Source: Monosiga brevicollis MX1
Lineage: Eukaryota; Opisthokonta; Choanoflagellata; Craspedida; Salpingoecidae
Reading direction: 5' to 3'
DNA: 29,359 bases
Assembly: GCF_000002865.3 (NCBI RefSeq)
Contig: NW_001865059.1
Coordinates: 111,607 to 140,965 of the forward strand
The notes below the pieces were generated by a model, which was given only the letters and a program-made list of their open reading frames with translations, was not told the origin of the DNA and did not search any database. The number at the start of each line of letters is the position of its first letter. Within the stretch, counting starts at the first letter, position 1. A program made the position numbers and the translations under genes. This document shows positions 20,566 through 29,359 of the stretch, piece by piece.

Positions 20566-21996
20566 CGCGAGAGGGAACAAATAAAAACAATGAGGCAAAG
20601 CCACCAGCCAAACCAGGTAGCGGGCATGCTGAGTCACGATGAATAGACAAGGAGCAAACCTCTTTCCAACGCCGGTGCTTCGTTCTCGGTCGAGGCAGAG
20701 GATCTCCGTTGTGCCGCCTCGAGTTGGCCGATCCGTTCCTGCTGCTTACGCTATGAGTTTGGGAGTGTGAATGTGAGACTCGGCCCTTGGTAGTGGGGTG
20801 TGGGAATTCTGGGCATGGGTTTACCATTTCGCCATTTTGCGCCGCCAGCAGACCGCGTAGCTGCTCAATTTCAGTGTCCTGCCAAACGGAAGATTTCATG
20901 GAGTTGGTGCGTGCTTGTGCGTTTTGGAGAAGACGGTGCGAGCTTGTGCGCTTTGGAGAAGCCGCGCAAGAGGCGGCGATGGGTACCATGCATTTACCTT
21001 GGCGGCTGCATCTTCGAGCACCTTGGTCAAGGAATGATGAGCTTCCTCGGCTTCTTGTGACAGGCCTATTGAGAAAAAGGGAAAGATGTGAGGCCGTGCA
21101 GTTGAGAAAGGTCCGGAGTCAAGATGACAGCATTTCCGACCGTGAAGTTCTCGCTTCAGATGAGCCTCCGAAGCCTGCAGCTGGTTGATGATTTGATCTT
21201 GCTGAGCGATTCGCTTGTGGAGGGGCGCCACATCCTGCGCTGACGATCTGCTTCCAGGTAGATTGTCGCTCTGGGAAGCCGTGGGTGTGGGAGGTGATTG
21301 GGTTGGTTGCTCGGTTGAACGGGTCGAGGCTTGGCTGCGCAGATCCGTGAAGGAGAGCGCATCGGAGGGAGGGGTCTGCGCCGCCGCGCGTTGGCTTAAT
21401 TGAAAGTCCACCGTAGTTTCGTGGAAGCGCAAAGGCGGGGTGTTGCTGACCGAGCTGCGAGCGGATGTCGTGGCCGGTGCGGGCGAGTGGAGCGAGGGGG
21501 GTGGCGACGTTGCCCAGGGCGAAGGATCGGGTGAGTTCCAGTTGGGGGTACCCGCAGGAGAAGCAGTAGTATGAGGCGGCTTGGTAGGAGCGTGTGACGT
21601 TGGTGGAGCTGCATATGAATGGGCAACGGATGAGGCCAGCTTGAGGCCCGATGCTGGCCAATCAGGGGTTGACCTTGGGTGGTGGGGATCATCCCACTGT
21701 GGCCAGTCAGTGGGGCCATCGATGTTTCCCGCTGGCGTCGTGGCCAGAGAAAAGCTTGGCTCGAGGGCCGGTGACAGGCCAGCCATGGTGGGAGCTGGCT
21801 TGCCTGCAAAGACACTCATGCCGCTGCGATTCGGCGGATATGAAGGGTATTGCGAGTCTCCACCCTTGTGGCCGTCTGTACTGCTCAAACGGCCCGGCGG
21901 TGCAATAGTGCCTGCAGAGCCAGCCAGTCCCGTGTCGAGCACGCTCGAGCGCATGCTCAGTCGATCCCGTTCTGCCCGCAGTCGTTGTGCAGCCAT
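19110..21996 (-). CDS. GM130/GOLGA2-like golgin
   Basis: Eight exons, 21141-21996, 20998-21065, 20825-20878, 20660-20750, 20388-20507, 20082-20284, 19697-19957 and 19110-19604, join in frame to 715 aa. The N-terminus is short and basic (MAAQRLRAERDRLSMRSS) and is followed by about 230 Pro/Ser/Thr-rich residues. Coiled coils then run through most of exons 1-7 (for example RELEELETQLRAEM and MERRVEELQQQLSDARNLL). The last exon opens with ETNTIGDYVIMYQKQRAAF, closely matching the ESIGEYITLYQNQRAVLKER-type block of GM130. The C-terminus is ATEI, a class I PDZ-ligand form like the ITVI end of GM130 that binds GRASP65. This suggests a cis-Golgi tether. It is shorter than mammalian GM130 (about 1,000 aa). 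Confidence 0.78.
20515..20567. repeat. (GA)n microsatellite in a golgin intron
   Basis: GA dinucleotides with two GACA interruptions. They lie immediately upstream (in transcription sense) of the exon at 20388-20507, so on the coding strand this is a long CT polypyrimidine tract just before the acceptor. Confidence 0.9.
20907..20962. repeat. 26-28-nt direct duplication in a golgin intron
   Basis: Two adjacent near-identical segments share the core gcttgtgcg-ttttggagaag (second copy gcttgtgcgctttggagaag) in the intron between exons 20998-21065 and 20825-20878. It looks like a recent tandem duplication. Confidence 0.7.
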
Positions 21997-22732
21997 CTAA
22001 TCTGCTACCACACCGTCGCGTCCTATCCCCCCACCAACCGTCCGTCTTGCTGAAAGGACAATCAACCCCACACGCGACACGACACGGCACGAGTGAGAGC
22101 CCTCCTGCCGTGTCCAGCTTCGATTATTTCACACCCGATCACGCTGCCGCACGTATCAGCAACCGATCAAATGGAACCAACGCACGCAACACTCCAGCCA
22201 CCAGTAGCACCAGTAGCACCAGTACCACGAGACCACGGACCTCGGACCACGAGACCACGAACGTCGGACCACGAGACGGATCAGGACCTCGAACGACCAA
22301 ATACCAATCCGAAAATAACAAAAAAAAAAAAAAAAAACCGCCAAAAAGAAAATCCTCTCTCTCTCTCTCAAATCTCTCTCAAATCTCTCTCTCTCAAAAT
22401 CTCTCTCTCTCTCTCTCTCTCAAAATCTCTCTCTCTCTCTCTCAAAATCTCTCTCAAAATCTCTCTCTCTCAAAATCTCTCTCTCTCAAAATCTCTCTCT
22501 CTCAAAATCTCTCTCTCAAACACTCTCTCAAGCTGCTCTCTTTCTCTCTCTCATCCTCTAAATTGTATTTTACATATCTCTCTGTCTCTCTCTCTCTCTC
22601 AAACCGCACACACACACACACACACACAGAGGCACACGGCTGTGTGTGTACGAGGGTGCGAGCGGGGGGGGTGTGTACGAGGGGGTGTGCGAGGGTGAGG
22701 CTTGGAGGCTTGGAGGCTTGGAGGCTTGTGGG
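21997..22732. promoter_or_regulatory. divergent region between the golgin and RING genes with CT and CA arrays
   Basis: 736 nt between opposite start codons. It contains an accaccag/gaccacgag-type short repeat zone (about 22198-22275), an A tract (22320-22337), and then a long irregular array of (CT)n units broken by CAAAAT (about 22350-22530). Further CT blocks run to about 22600, followed by (CA)n at about 22606-22629. No supported gene. Confidence 0.5.
22350..22602. repeat. (CT)n / CTCTCAAAAT interspersed minisatellite
   Basis: At least ten blocks of 4-10 CT dinucleotides, most separated by the same CAAAAT or CAAA spacer. This gives a higher-order repeat rather than a plain dinucleotide run. 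Confidence 0.9.
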
Positions 22733-23866
22733 ATGGACGAGTGTCGGGTGTGCTGCCGGGGGGCGGAGGAGCTGGCAGCCGTGGGGTTGGCAGCACAGCC
22801 CGTGTGTTCGGTGGAGGCGTCGCATGTGATTTGTGACGAGTGTTTGACGGCTTACGTCGAGGATTTCGTGGCCCAGCCTCCCAGCACCGGTGCAGGTCAG
22901 CTGGAGACCCATCTTCCTTGCCCCATGAAGTGTCCGGGCCGCTGTGTGACTCGGGTGCTGGTGAAGCGACTGGACGATGCAACCTTTGATCGCTACGAGG
23001 AGGCTTTGCTGGCTCGCGAACGGGCGCGGGGCGAGCGCACCGGTGTTCACAACGCTCAACAACACGCCGCGCGTGACCCGTCCTCTTCCCGGGCAAGCAT
23101 CGTCCGTCACGTAGCGGATGAGCTTTTGACGTTGCGCTGCCCGCGCGAGGCTTGCCGCCAGGCCTTTGCCGACTTTGAAGGTTGCTTTGCCTTGACTTGT
23201 GCCGCTTGCCGCTGCAGCTTTTGCGGCTGGTGCTTGCGCGCCGCCGCCCCCGGTCAAGACGCCCACGTGTGTGCAGCCAACTGCAGTCGGGCACACGGGT
23301 TTGCCCCAGAGCCGTTTGGCCCCATTGATCGCTTTACCCGGTACCACGCGCAGCGCCAACGCGGCGCCGTGCTCCGCTATCTCCTCGACAAACTCGAGGC
23401 TGACGTGGACCCGACTGACTGCTTGGCTGAGCTGGCTCCACTCCTCCGACAACGTGAGGTGGATCCCATCTCCGTCGAGGAACTCGAGGCGGCCCGCCGA
23501 TCACCGCCGGTCGAGGCAGCTCTGCCAGAGCAGCCCGTGGGCCCCGCAGCCCCACCTGCTCCGCGCGCCGAGGCACCCGAAGACGCGGGCGCCGGACCCG
23601 AAGGTGACATCTGGGATCTAGCCACCTGGCCCGCGGCAGCTGACCTGCTGCCACAACTACCAAGAACCCGTGTGCGGCTGGCTCCGGCCCATCAAACCCA
23701 CCTTCAAAACGTCGGAGACAACCTTTGTCGTATGCGAGACATGCAGCGCCAGTCACTTGGCCTCGCAGCGACCGACGAGCACCCACTTTTAGACAACCTC
23801 CGCACACATCACGCGCAACATTTGACTGAAATTATCAAGCAACTTGGAGGCGTGTTCCTCCCATAG
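22733..23866 (+). CDS. RING / RBR-like Cys-rich E3 ubiquitin ligase candidate
   Basis: An uninterrupted frame gives 377 aa from the ATG at 22733. The open frame extends upstream to 22646, but that part is repeat-derived. An N-terminal zinc-binding region starts MDECRVCC, continues with VICDECLTAYV and ends with CPMKCPGRC, a RING1-like arrangement. A second Cys-rich block about 100 residues on (RCPREACRQAFADFEGC, then C-x2-C-x4-C-x2-C and a later HVCAANC) resembles the RING2/Rcat module of RBR ligases. There the Cys after EG would correspond to the catalytic Cys. No typical IBR sits between them. The C-terminal half is Pro/Ala and charge-rich with helical segments and no known domain. E3 activity is inferred from the fold only. 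Confidence 0.7.
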   Translation: MDECRVCCRGAEELAAVGLAAQPVCSVEASHVICDECLTAYVEDFVAQPPSTGAGQLETHLPCPMKCPGRCVTRVLVKRLDDATFDRYEEALLARERARGERTGVHNAQQHAARDPSSSRASIVRHVADELLTLRCPREACRQAFADFEGCFALTCAACRCSFCGWCLRAAAPGQDAHVCAANCSRAHGFAPEPFGPIDRFTRYHAQRQRGAVLRYLLDKLEADVDPTDCLAELAPLLRQREVDPISVEELEAARRSPPVEAALPEQPVGPAAPPAPRAEAPEDAGAGPEGDIWDLATWPAAADLLPQLPRTRVRLAPAHQTHLQNVGDNLCRMRDMQRQSLGLAATDEHPLLDNLRTHHAQHLTEIIKQLGGVFLP

Positions 23867-24267
23867 ATTGCCCAGCTTTGAAGAAGCCACGCCGTATCGC
23901 CTCTGAGAGGTGGCCACGCCCGGATTGGTTCTCTCCTACCGCGCGTGATGGGGATTCAATTGATTCATCAAGCGTCTCTAATCCCCCCTCCCGGTACACA
24001 CTTGACCGACATGACTGCGACATCTGCTAGCCCAGAGTTGTGAAGAAGGCAAAACTACAGCCAATCAACAAAACAGCAGCAGCACCGGTCTCGCCCACCG
24101 TCCGCCAGCACGCCAAATACACGCGCCCTTGCGTGCTCGTACACGGGAGTCAAGAGCACGTTGTTTTAAAAACTTATTCCAATTAGGGTGGTAAGGGGGA
24201 CAGCATCAAACATGTCAACGTTGCATTTTTTTTTTTCCTTCCGGATGACGACATGGAACGGCTCGGT
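23867..24267. other. tail-to-tail intergenic region, no gene seen
   Basis: 401 nt of 3' flank between the RING gene (+) and the unrecognised secretory gene (-). A T tract lies at about 24227-24237. No coding exon or RNA is recognised. Confidence 0.5.
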
Positions 24268-25860
24268 CTAATCACTGGGTGTGCGGGCTCGTTCCTGTGC
24301 ATCGCGGTCATAACTATCAAGAGCGACACCAATGGTGGCCACATTATTACCTGGGGCTACACCCATGGGCCAGAGGATCAGGGGAAGACGCTGGCGGGCA
24401 TTGTCGGCCTTGACGAGTTCGCGAACGCCGCGTGAGGTGCCGATGCGGTCCGAGGAAAAGCGAACGGGTGGACGTTGCCAGTTGCAATGCCAGCCGGCAC
24501 GTGGGAAGCGACGAAAGAGCACGGCCAGGCTCATGGTCGTGCGCTCGGCATGCTCGGCCTCCGAGGGGGCCGGTACCGCCAGGTGGGCCATCTTGGGAGG
24601 GCGGCCATCCGAGATTTTGCGGTCAAAGGAGCTGTCATCACCACAAAGCGTGGTCGACCAGGACATGGCAAACGGGTGCTTTTTGCCCAGGATATTCAGC
24701 AAGTTTTGACGGATGAGCCAGCGAGGGTCGCGGCCGTTGCCGAGTGAGGCCTCCACGGCACGCGCTTGGCGCATAGCATTGCCCGTGGCCAAGACAATGA
24801 TGATATCGGGGAGGCTGCGACGGCGCTGGTTCTCCAGCAAACACATAAAGTCAGTGACGGTGAAGCACTGGCCCCCCAAGAGTGGGGCACCGTGGCGTGC
24901 GTTGCTGGGGCCGGCGAAGAAGAAAAAAGTGCCCGTGGAGGGGCTCTGCCGGTAGATACGAGGAAGGAGGACGTTGGCGTCCTCCAGATTGGGCTGAAGG
25001 ACGATGGTCCACGTGGCACCACGATGAAAGGTGTGACCCACGCGGAGCAGGGTATTGTCGGAGAGATCGGCCACGTAAAGTCCCGTCAGGGTGGTGCTGT
25101 TGCTCACGGGTTGGACCGTGTTCCAAATAATGTCCTGGTCGGCGGGATCTGTCAGGCCCGTCAAGCGTAACAGAGTGCGAACCGACTTTTCCTCCTGCAC
25201 GCCGCGGTGGCTACAAACAATGACGTAGTGGTTGCGGCCCATGGCATGGCGCAAGAAGCGAACCGCGTCAACAGCCTGATCAAAGTAGTGCGTGGCCTCG
25301 TTGTGCGTGATGATGATCAAGGGACGGCGGCTGTCGCGGATGAGAGCGCAGATGTTATCATCACAGTCCTGGATCCAACGCTTGGTGTAGGGAAGACGCC
25401 GCGTCTCTTCCAAGGTTGCGAGCGCCACATCACGCGTGGTCCAGATCAGGCTGCTCATCGAGATGGACGGCACCCGAGCGGTAAATGCTTGCACATCGTC
25501 GTAGGTATGGTTGAGCATCACAATCTAGCCACAGTTGATGCCAAGGCGCAGCAGAACAGGATGAGCATCCGGCTGTCCCCTCTAGCACGCGGGCGGAACC
25601 GTGGGACAAGACACGCGCCAGGGACCGCCTTGTGATACCTTGGTGACCGAGGCCGCTTTGACCCGGACGAGCATCTCTTCCTTGGTGGAAACGCAGCGGC
25701 GTGGGGCTCGGTGACCGAGTCGATCAAACACCCGTGATGGAAGCCAGTCGTGACGCACGACGCGAACCAAACCCGCGTACAACGTTTCTTCACACCGATG
25801 CGCAGCGGCGGCGGCCATGCCCAGCGCCTGCAGGCTGACTTCCGCCAGGAGAAAAGCCAT
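24268..25860 (-). CDS. unrecognised predicted secretory protein
   Basis: Two exons, 25639-25860 and 24268-25524, join in phase 0 to give 492 aa. The intron (gtatca...ctag) is 114 nt. The N-terminus MAFLLAEVSLQALGMAAAAA looks like a signal peptide. At least two N-glycosylation sequons (NHT, NST) follow. The body has alternating hydrophobic strands and helices (PLIIITHNEATHYFDQAVDA, HYVIVCSHRG, PDIIIVLATG) reminiscent of an alpha/beta enzyme such as a glycosyltransferase or sulfotransferase-like fold. I recognise no diagnostic motif (no clear DxD or PAPS loop). Cysteines are few. The C-terminus (RERARTPSD-like) is hydrophilic. I cannot name a family. An upstream non-coding exon is possible. Confidence 0.6.
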
Positions 25861-26398
25861 TATTGTGCGCTTTGGTCCTCGGGTGCGGGGAAGACAAAGC
25901 CGGGTATTGGCAGCAAGGAGGATGGGCAAGGGGCAACCCGAACAAAGTGGCAGCAATCAATCGACACCGCGTTCGCACGTGCGAACGATGGCCAACGGTC
26001 CTGGGAGCGGAAGCGGCATTTCAATGGGTTGTCAAGGCAAGCAGCAGCAGCAGCAGCTCCCAGCACCAGACCACCGCAGTCACCAAGAGCGCCCGACAAC
26101 ATACGTCAATACCAATCAATCCAACAACAACGTCAAGGTCAGGCCGTTGAGCGACCAGGGAGCAACCAAGGAGATGGAAACAGCAAGGGCCGTGCCGAGC
26201 CGACGAGTGAACCACCTCGGCAGACCGCGTCTTGCTCCAACACCACCTCTACAGATGCATGGAGCAACCAATGGTGAGCTGCCAAGACCACCAAGGCTTA
26301 AAACGATGCTCTTCTTTCCCCGCATTCAGTCAATGATCCCGGCGCCAGTGTGCGCAGCTCCAGCAGCGAGCGACGTGCTCTGCACCGGCTGCCGTTTC

Positions 26399-26429
<31 letters not shown>

Positions 26430-27201
26430 GGAAAACTTTTTTTTCTTTTTTTACCAAAAAGAGAGAGAGAGGAAAATGTCGCAACGCAACTTGGATTGCA
26501 CAACGGGTTCAATCCAAAGGTTATATACGAGCATATACAAGATATCGTAGAAACCCTAATTGCTATTGTGGTAATTGATGAAGAAAATACTTCACTTCGT
26601 GTGTATGAGATCTTACAGACGAGCAGCACTGGTGTTGGACGACAGGGCAAGTTGTTAAGGTTGACACGCTTAATGGGGAATGAGGTTGTGAAGGTGCCGT
26701 TTGACTCGTCGTCGTCCGGCTGCTTATGAACAGCTCGGGATCTGGGCTACACGGCGGCCAATTACACACAAAAACACGCCCATGTGGCAACGCAAACTTC
26801 ACTCTGTGCCTTGAAGATTATAGTGACTCGCCAGTCTGAACAGGTGGTCGTGGTTAGGACTGAGAAAAGATGATGGGGATTAAAACAACTCAATTGGGGG
26901 GAGAACGTGGGCGGAAAAGGAAAGAAGGAAAAAAGGGAGACGCACTCCATGTCAATCCGTGGTGAGGAGGGACAGGCGCAAGGGGGAAAGGAAGGGAAGC
27001 GCCCACATCAATCACATGCACTCTCGCAAATGTTACTTTTTTTCAACTCGAGACAGATACATCAATAACAAGTGATTGGCGGCTTTCGTGTAAAGCCCAG
27101 CCAGAAAGGGAGAGGGCTGGAGAGGAGAGGGAAAAAAGAGCACGCAAAGATCCGGGAGTCTTGTGTGCAGGGTTCTCCATAGGCAGCCAACGCCTGGCGC
27201 C
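25861..27201. other. 1.3-kb region with at most one doubtful gene
   Basis: Lies 5' of the unrecognised secretory gene and 3' of DHCR24. It contains a Gln-coding CAG run (about 26040-26056), (CA)n at 26399-26427, a T-rich then GA-rich tract (26436-26472), an AT-rich patch at about 26490-26640, and G/A-rich sequence at about 26870-27150. Apart from the weak candidate listed separately, I see no supported gene. Confidence 0.4.
25988..26550 (+). CDS. doubtful two-exon Gln/Ser-rich gene
   Basis: A frame starting MANGPGSGSGISMGC runs through a Gln repeat and can be spliced from a good donor (gtgagc at 26274) to an acceptor at 26329 (ttcag). It then continues in frame into a Ser/Arg segment (DPGASVRSSSSERRALHR). 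Beyond that it reads through (CA)n as His-Thr repeats and stops at 26550. The splice pair is the only positive evidence. Composition is low-complexity and there is no known domain. It may be the 5' end of a larger gene or no gene at all. Confidence 0.2.
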
Positions 27202-29335
27202 TTACCAGCGAGCAGCCTTGCAGACCTTGTCGTAGACCTCAGGGAAGGCGCCCTCGCAGCCAAGCTCCTTGCGCATCTTGCGGTACAACTTGTGGTCAAA
27301 CATCTCCTCAAACTCCTCGCGCGACTGCAGCATGTCGGCGTACAGCATTTGGAAGCCCTCAACAGAGCGCACGTAGTTCTCAACATTGCGCAGGTTGACC
27401 TGAGGCTTGAAATCCTTGTTGGAGGGGTTGCCGTAAATGCCGAGATCAATAAACATCTCCTCGCCGTTCTTGGCAGGCTTGATAAAGCCAGCGTCTTCGG
27501 GGAAGATGCGCATGGGGCAAAGCCAAAGAGGATAGCAGCCAAACTCGCGGTCCTGGACATCCAGGCACTCCTGCAGCTTGGAGCCGGGCACGAGCATGTC
27601 CTGGACGACATGGTGGTCTTCGTAGAGCTTGCGCAGCTCCTCGGTCTGAGTACGCTTCAGGATGCTGTGGTTGGGGGGCATCATCCAGCCAAAGAGAACA
27701 CGGAACCAGAGCTATATAGAAACCGCAATCAAGGTGGGGTCAGAACCATTATACACGACACATGGCAGGGACAGCAGCCGCACAAGACGGAGCGGCAAAA
27801 TATTGAGATTGCGAATGACTCACATCGTTGCCAAAGGTAATGATATCCTGGAGCTCCCAGAACAGGCTCTTGGTGTGGCGATGGTAATAGTCACGCAGAG
27901 GAATGTATTCCACACCGGGCTTCTTCTGCAACAAGTGAAGGGAAGAAAAGAAAAGAAAAAACGCTTGAGATTTTGCCAGTTTTATTGACGCCAAGAAAGT
28001 AAGAGAGGCCACCGACCTTCTCAAGATAGCTGCGGACGTGGGTGAAGAACCAAGGCTTGTACCAAGTGCCAATGGCGTTGACTTTTCCGGGTTCGGGCTT
28101 GTCGACCATGGCGCCCTTCATCAGGACCATCTCGTCGCGCGAGTAGATGAGCGTCTCAATAAAGTCGAGGTCAGTGTTCTTGTAAGACTCGAGGCAAGTC
28201 TAGGTTGTGAAGCGTCGGGGACGGGGTGGATCAGGTTGCGTGGACGTTGAGAGGACTTTCAGCATTGCCGAGTCACTGGCCAAGTTCGGTCAACGGGAGA
28301 AAAGGCGAACAATGGCAGCACGGGCATACCTCCACGGCGGTCTTGCGATCAAAGAGGGGGACATACTCGAGGCGCACGTAGGGCTTGGCAGGAACAATGT
28401 CAAGCTCGGCACCCACGAGAAAGCCGAGGGTACCGTGGGACCAAGGAACAGCCTTGAAGAGCTCGGGGTTGTTATCGGCGCTGCAAGACACAACTTCACC
28501 ACTGGCCAACACAAGCTCAAAGCCCTTGCAGCAGTGCTGGAAGAGACCGTGCCTGAGAAAAATTGGAAAGGCGCCAGGCGAGTGTAAGCAAGGGCAATTG
28601 GCTTGTCACATCTGTTTTCGTGATTCAATGCAAACAAGCCAGGACGGAAAAAAAAGAAAAAAGTAAACAGGAAAGGAAGAAAAAAGACAACTTCACCCCA
28701 AGCGGACAGGCGACGCGAGCCACACTCACTTGTGGGATGAGGATTCAATACCCACACCGCAGACGAGACCACCAACGGTGAGATCATCGAGCTCGGGGAG
28801 GACGGGAAGCGTCCAGCCCAGGGGCATGAGGGTGGCAGTGATTTGACCCATGGTCACGTTGGGCTCGACAAAGACGGTGCGCTTCTCCTCGTTGATGGAG
28901 ATGACGTTGCCCAACTTGTGGGTGGGGATGCCAGTCATGGTTTTTTTGTAGCGGCCGGTACGAAGCGACATGGCCAACCAGCCGGGGCGGGCGGTGCAGA
29001 GCTTGGTCTTGCGGCCTTCATCGTTCCATTCGCGGAGCGCCTTTTGCACGGTGGCCACGCGGGCCTACACGATCAAAGCAGGGCAACAACAAAAAAAAAA
29101 AAAAGAGAGAGAAAGGAGGGGGAGCGATATGGTCAATGGTTATGGCGTTGATGGAGTGCAAGAGGTCAGCCGGCTAGCTTGACTGAGGTTGCGCTTTGGG
29201 ATTCGCCAACGTACAGCGTGCTGAGCGCGGCTCTTCTCGTTGATGGCGCCAGACATGATGGCCAGCTTGGCTCGGATATGCATGATCGTGTTGAGAAGGA
29301 GGGAGGCAGGCATCACAAAGAAGAAAGCCAGAGCC
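27202..29335 (-). CDS. DHCR24: delta(24)-sterol reductase (24-dehydrocholesterol reductase), 5' end outside window
   Basis: FAD-dependent ER enzyme that reduces the C24 double bond of sterol side chains with NADPH. Exons 29215-29335, 28730-29064, 28330-28552, 28017-28199, 27824-27925 and 27202-27711 join in frame, about 491 aa. The first visible exon encodes the membrane segment ([20 protein letters not shown]). Its acceptor (cttaag at 29336-29341) implies one more upstream exon, since about 25-35 residues are missing relative to the human protein. The FAD domain shows [36 protein letters not shown] and GIESSSHK. Further family blocks are [47 protein letters not shown] and the C-terminus [15 protein letters not shown]. 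Close, full-length match to the animal enzyme by eye. Confidence 0.96.
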
Positions 29336-29359
29336 CTTAAGTTTCAAGCACAATTCGTA

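Noticed and set aside
22502-23452. 316-codon minus-strand frame opposite the RING gene
   Set aside because: Antisense shadow of a GC-rich coding region; lacks domains, while the plus frame has ordered Cys/His motifs.

Overview
This is an intron-rich nuclear segment of a unicellular eukaryote. Almost every gene is cut into short exons by GT-AG introns of roughly 50-400 nt. Exon sequences are fairly GC-rich, while intergenic DNA is full of (GA)n, (CA)n, (CT)n and poly-A/T tracts. The gene set (POLD1, FIS1, mL50, an FKBP15/WAFL orthologue, a GM130-like golgin, a BAR-SH3 protein, DHCR24) together with metazoan-like intron density fits a holozoan protist. A choanoflagellate such as Monosiga is my best guess, but the window cannot prove it.

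Layout: 15-4944 (-) DNA polymerase delta catalytic subunit, 3' end cut by the left edge; 5506-6269 (+) secretory thioredoxin/PDI-like protein; 6722-7375 (-) FIS1; 7963-9073 (+) mitochondrial ribosomal protein mL50; 9443-10075 (-) C-terminal part of a BAR-SH3 (endophilin-like) protein running into a 50-N assembly gap; 11444-17326 (+) FKBP15-like WH1/FKBP/coiled-coil protein; 17712-18836 (+) secreted Kelch-propeller protein; 19110-21996 (-) GM130/GOLGA2-like golgin; 22733-23866 (+) RING/RBR-like E3 candidate; 24268-25860 (-) unrecognised secretory protein; 25988 onward (+) a doubtful Gln-rich gene; 27202-29335 (-) DHCR24, 5' end beyond the right edge.

Strands mostly alternate, so genes form head-to-head pairs with compact shared 5' regions (POLD1/thioredoxin, FIS1/mL50, golgin/RING) and tail-to-tail pairs. 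There is no operon logic. Themes do recur: two adjacent mitochondrial genes (FIS1, mL50), and several membrane-trafficking genes (BAR-SH3, FKBP15, golgin). Exon models were built by hand from splice sites, reading phase and recalled family alignments. Nearly all junctions close in frame; the exception is inside the FKBP15 WH1 domain. I found no transposon, virus-like element, CRISPR array or recognisable RNA gene. I see no wholly new system. The most notable points are the complete FKBP15 and GM130-like architectures in a protist and one unrecognised secreted protein.
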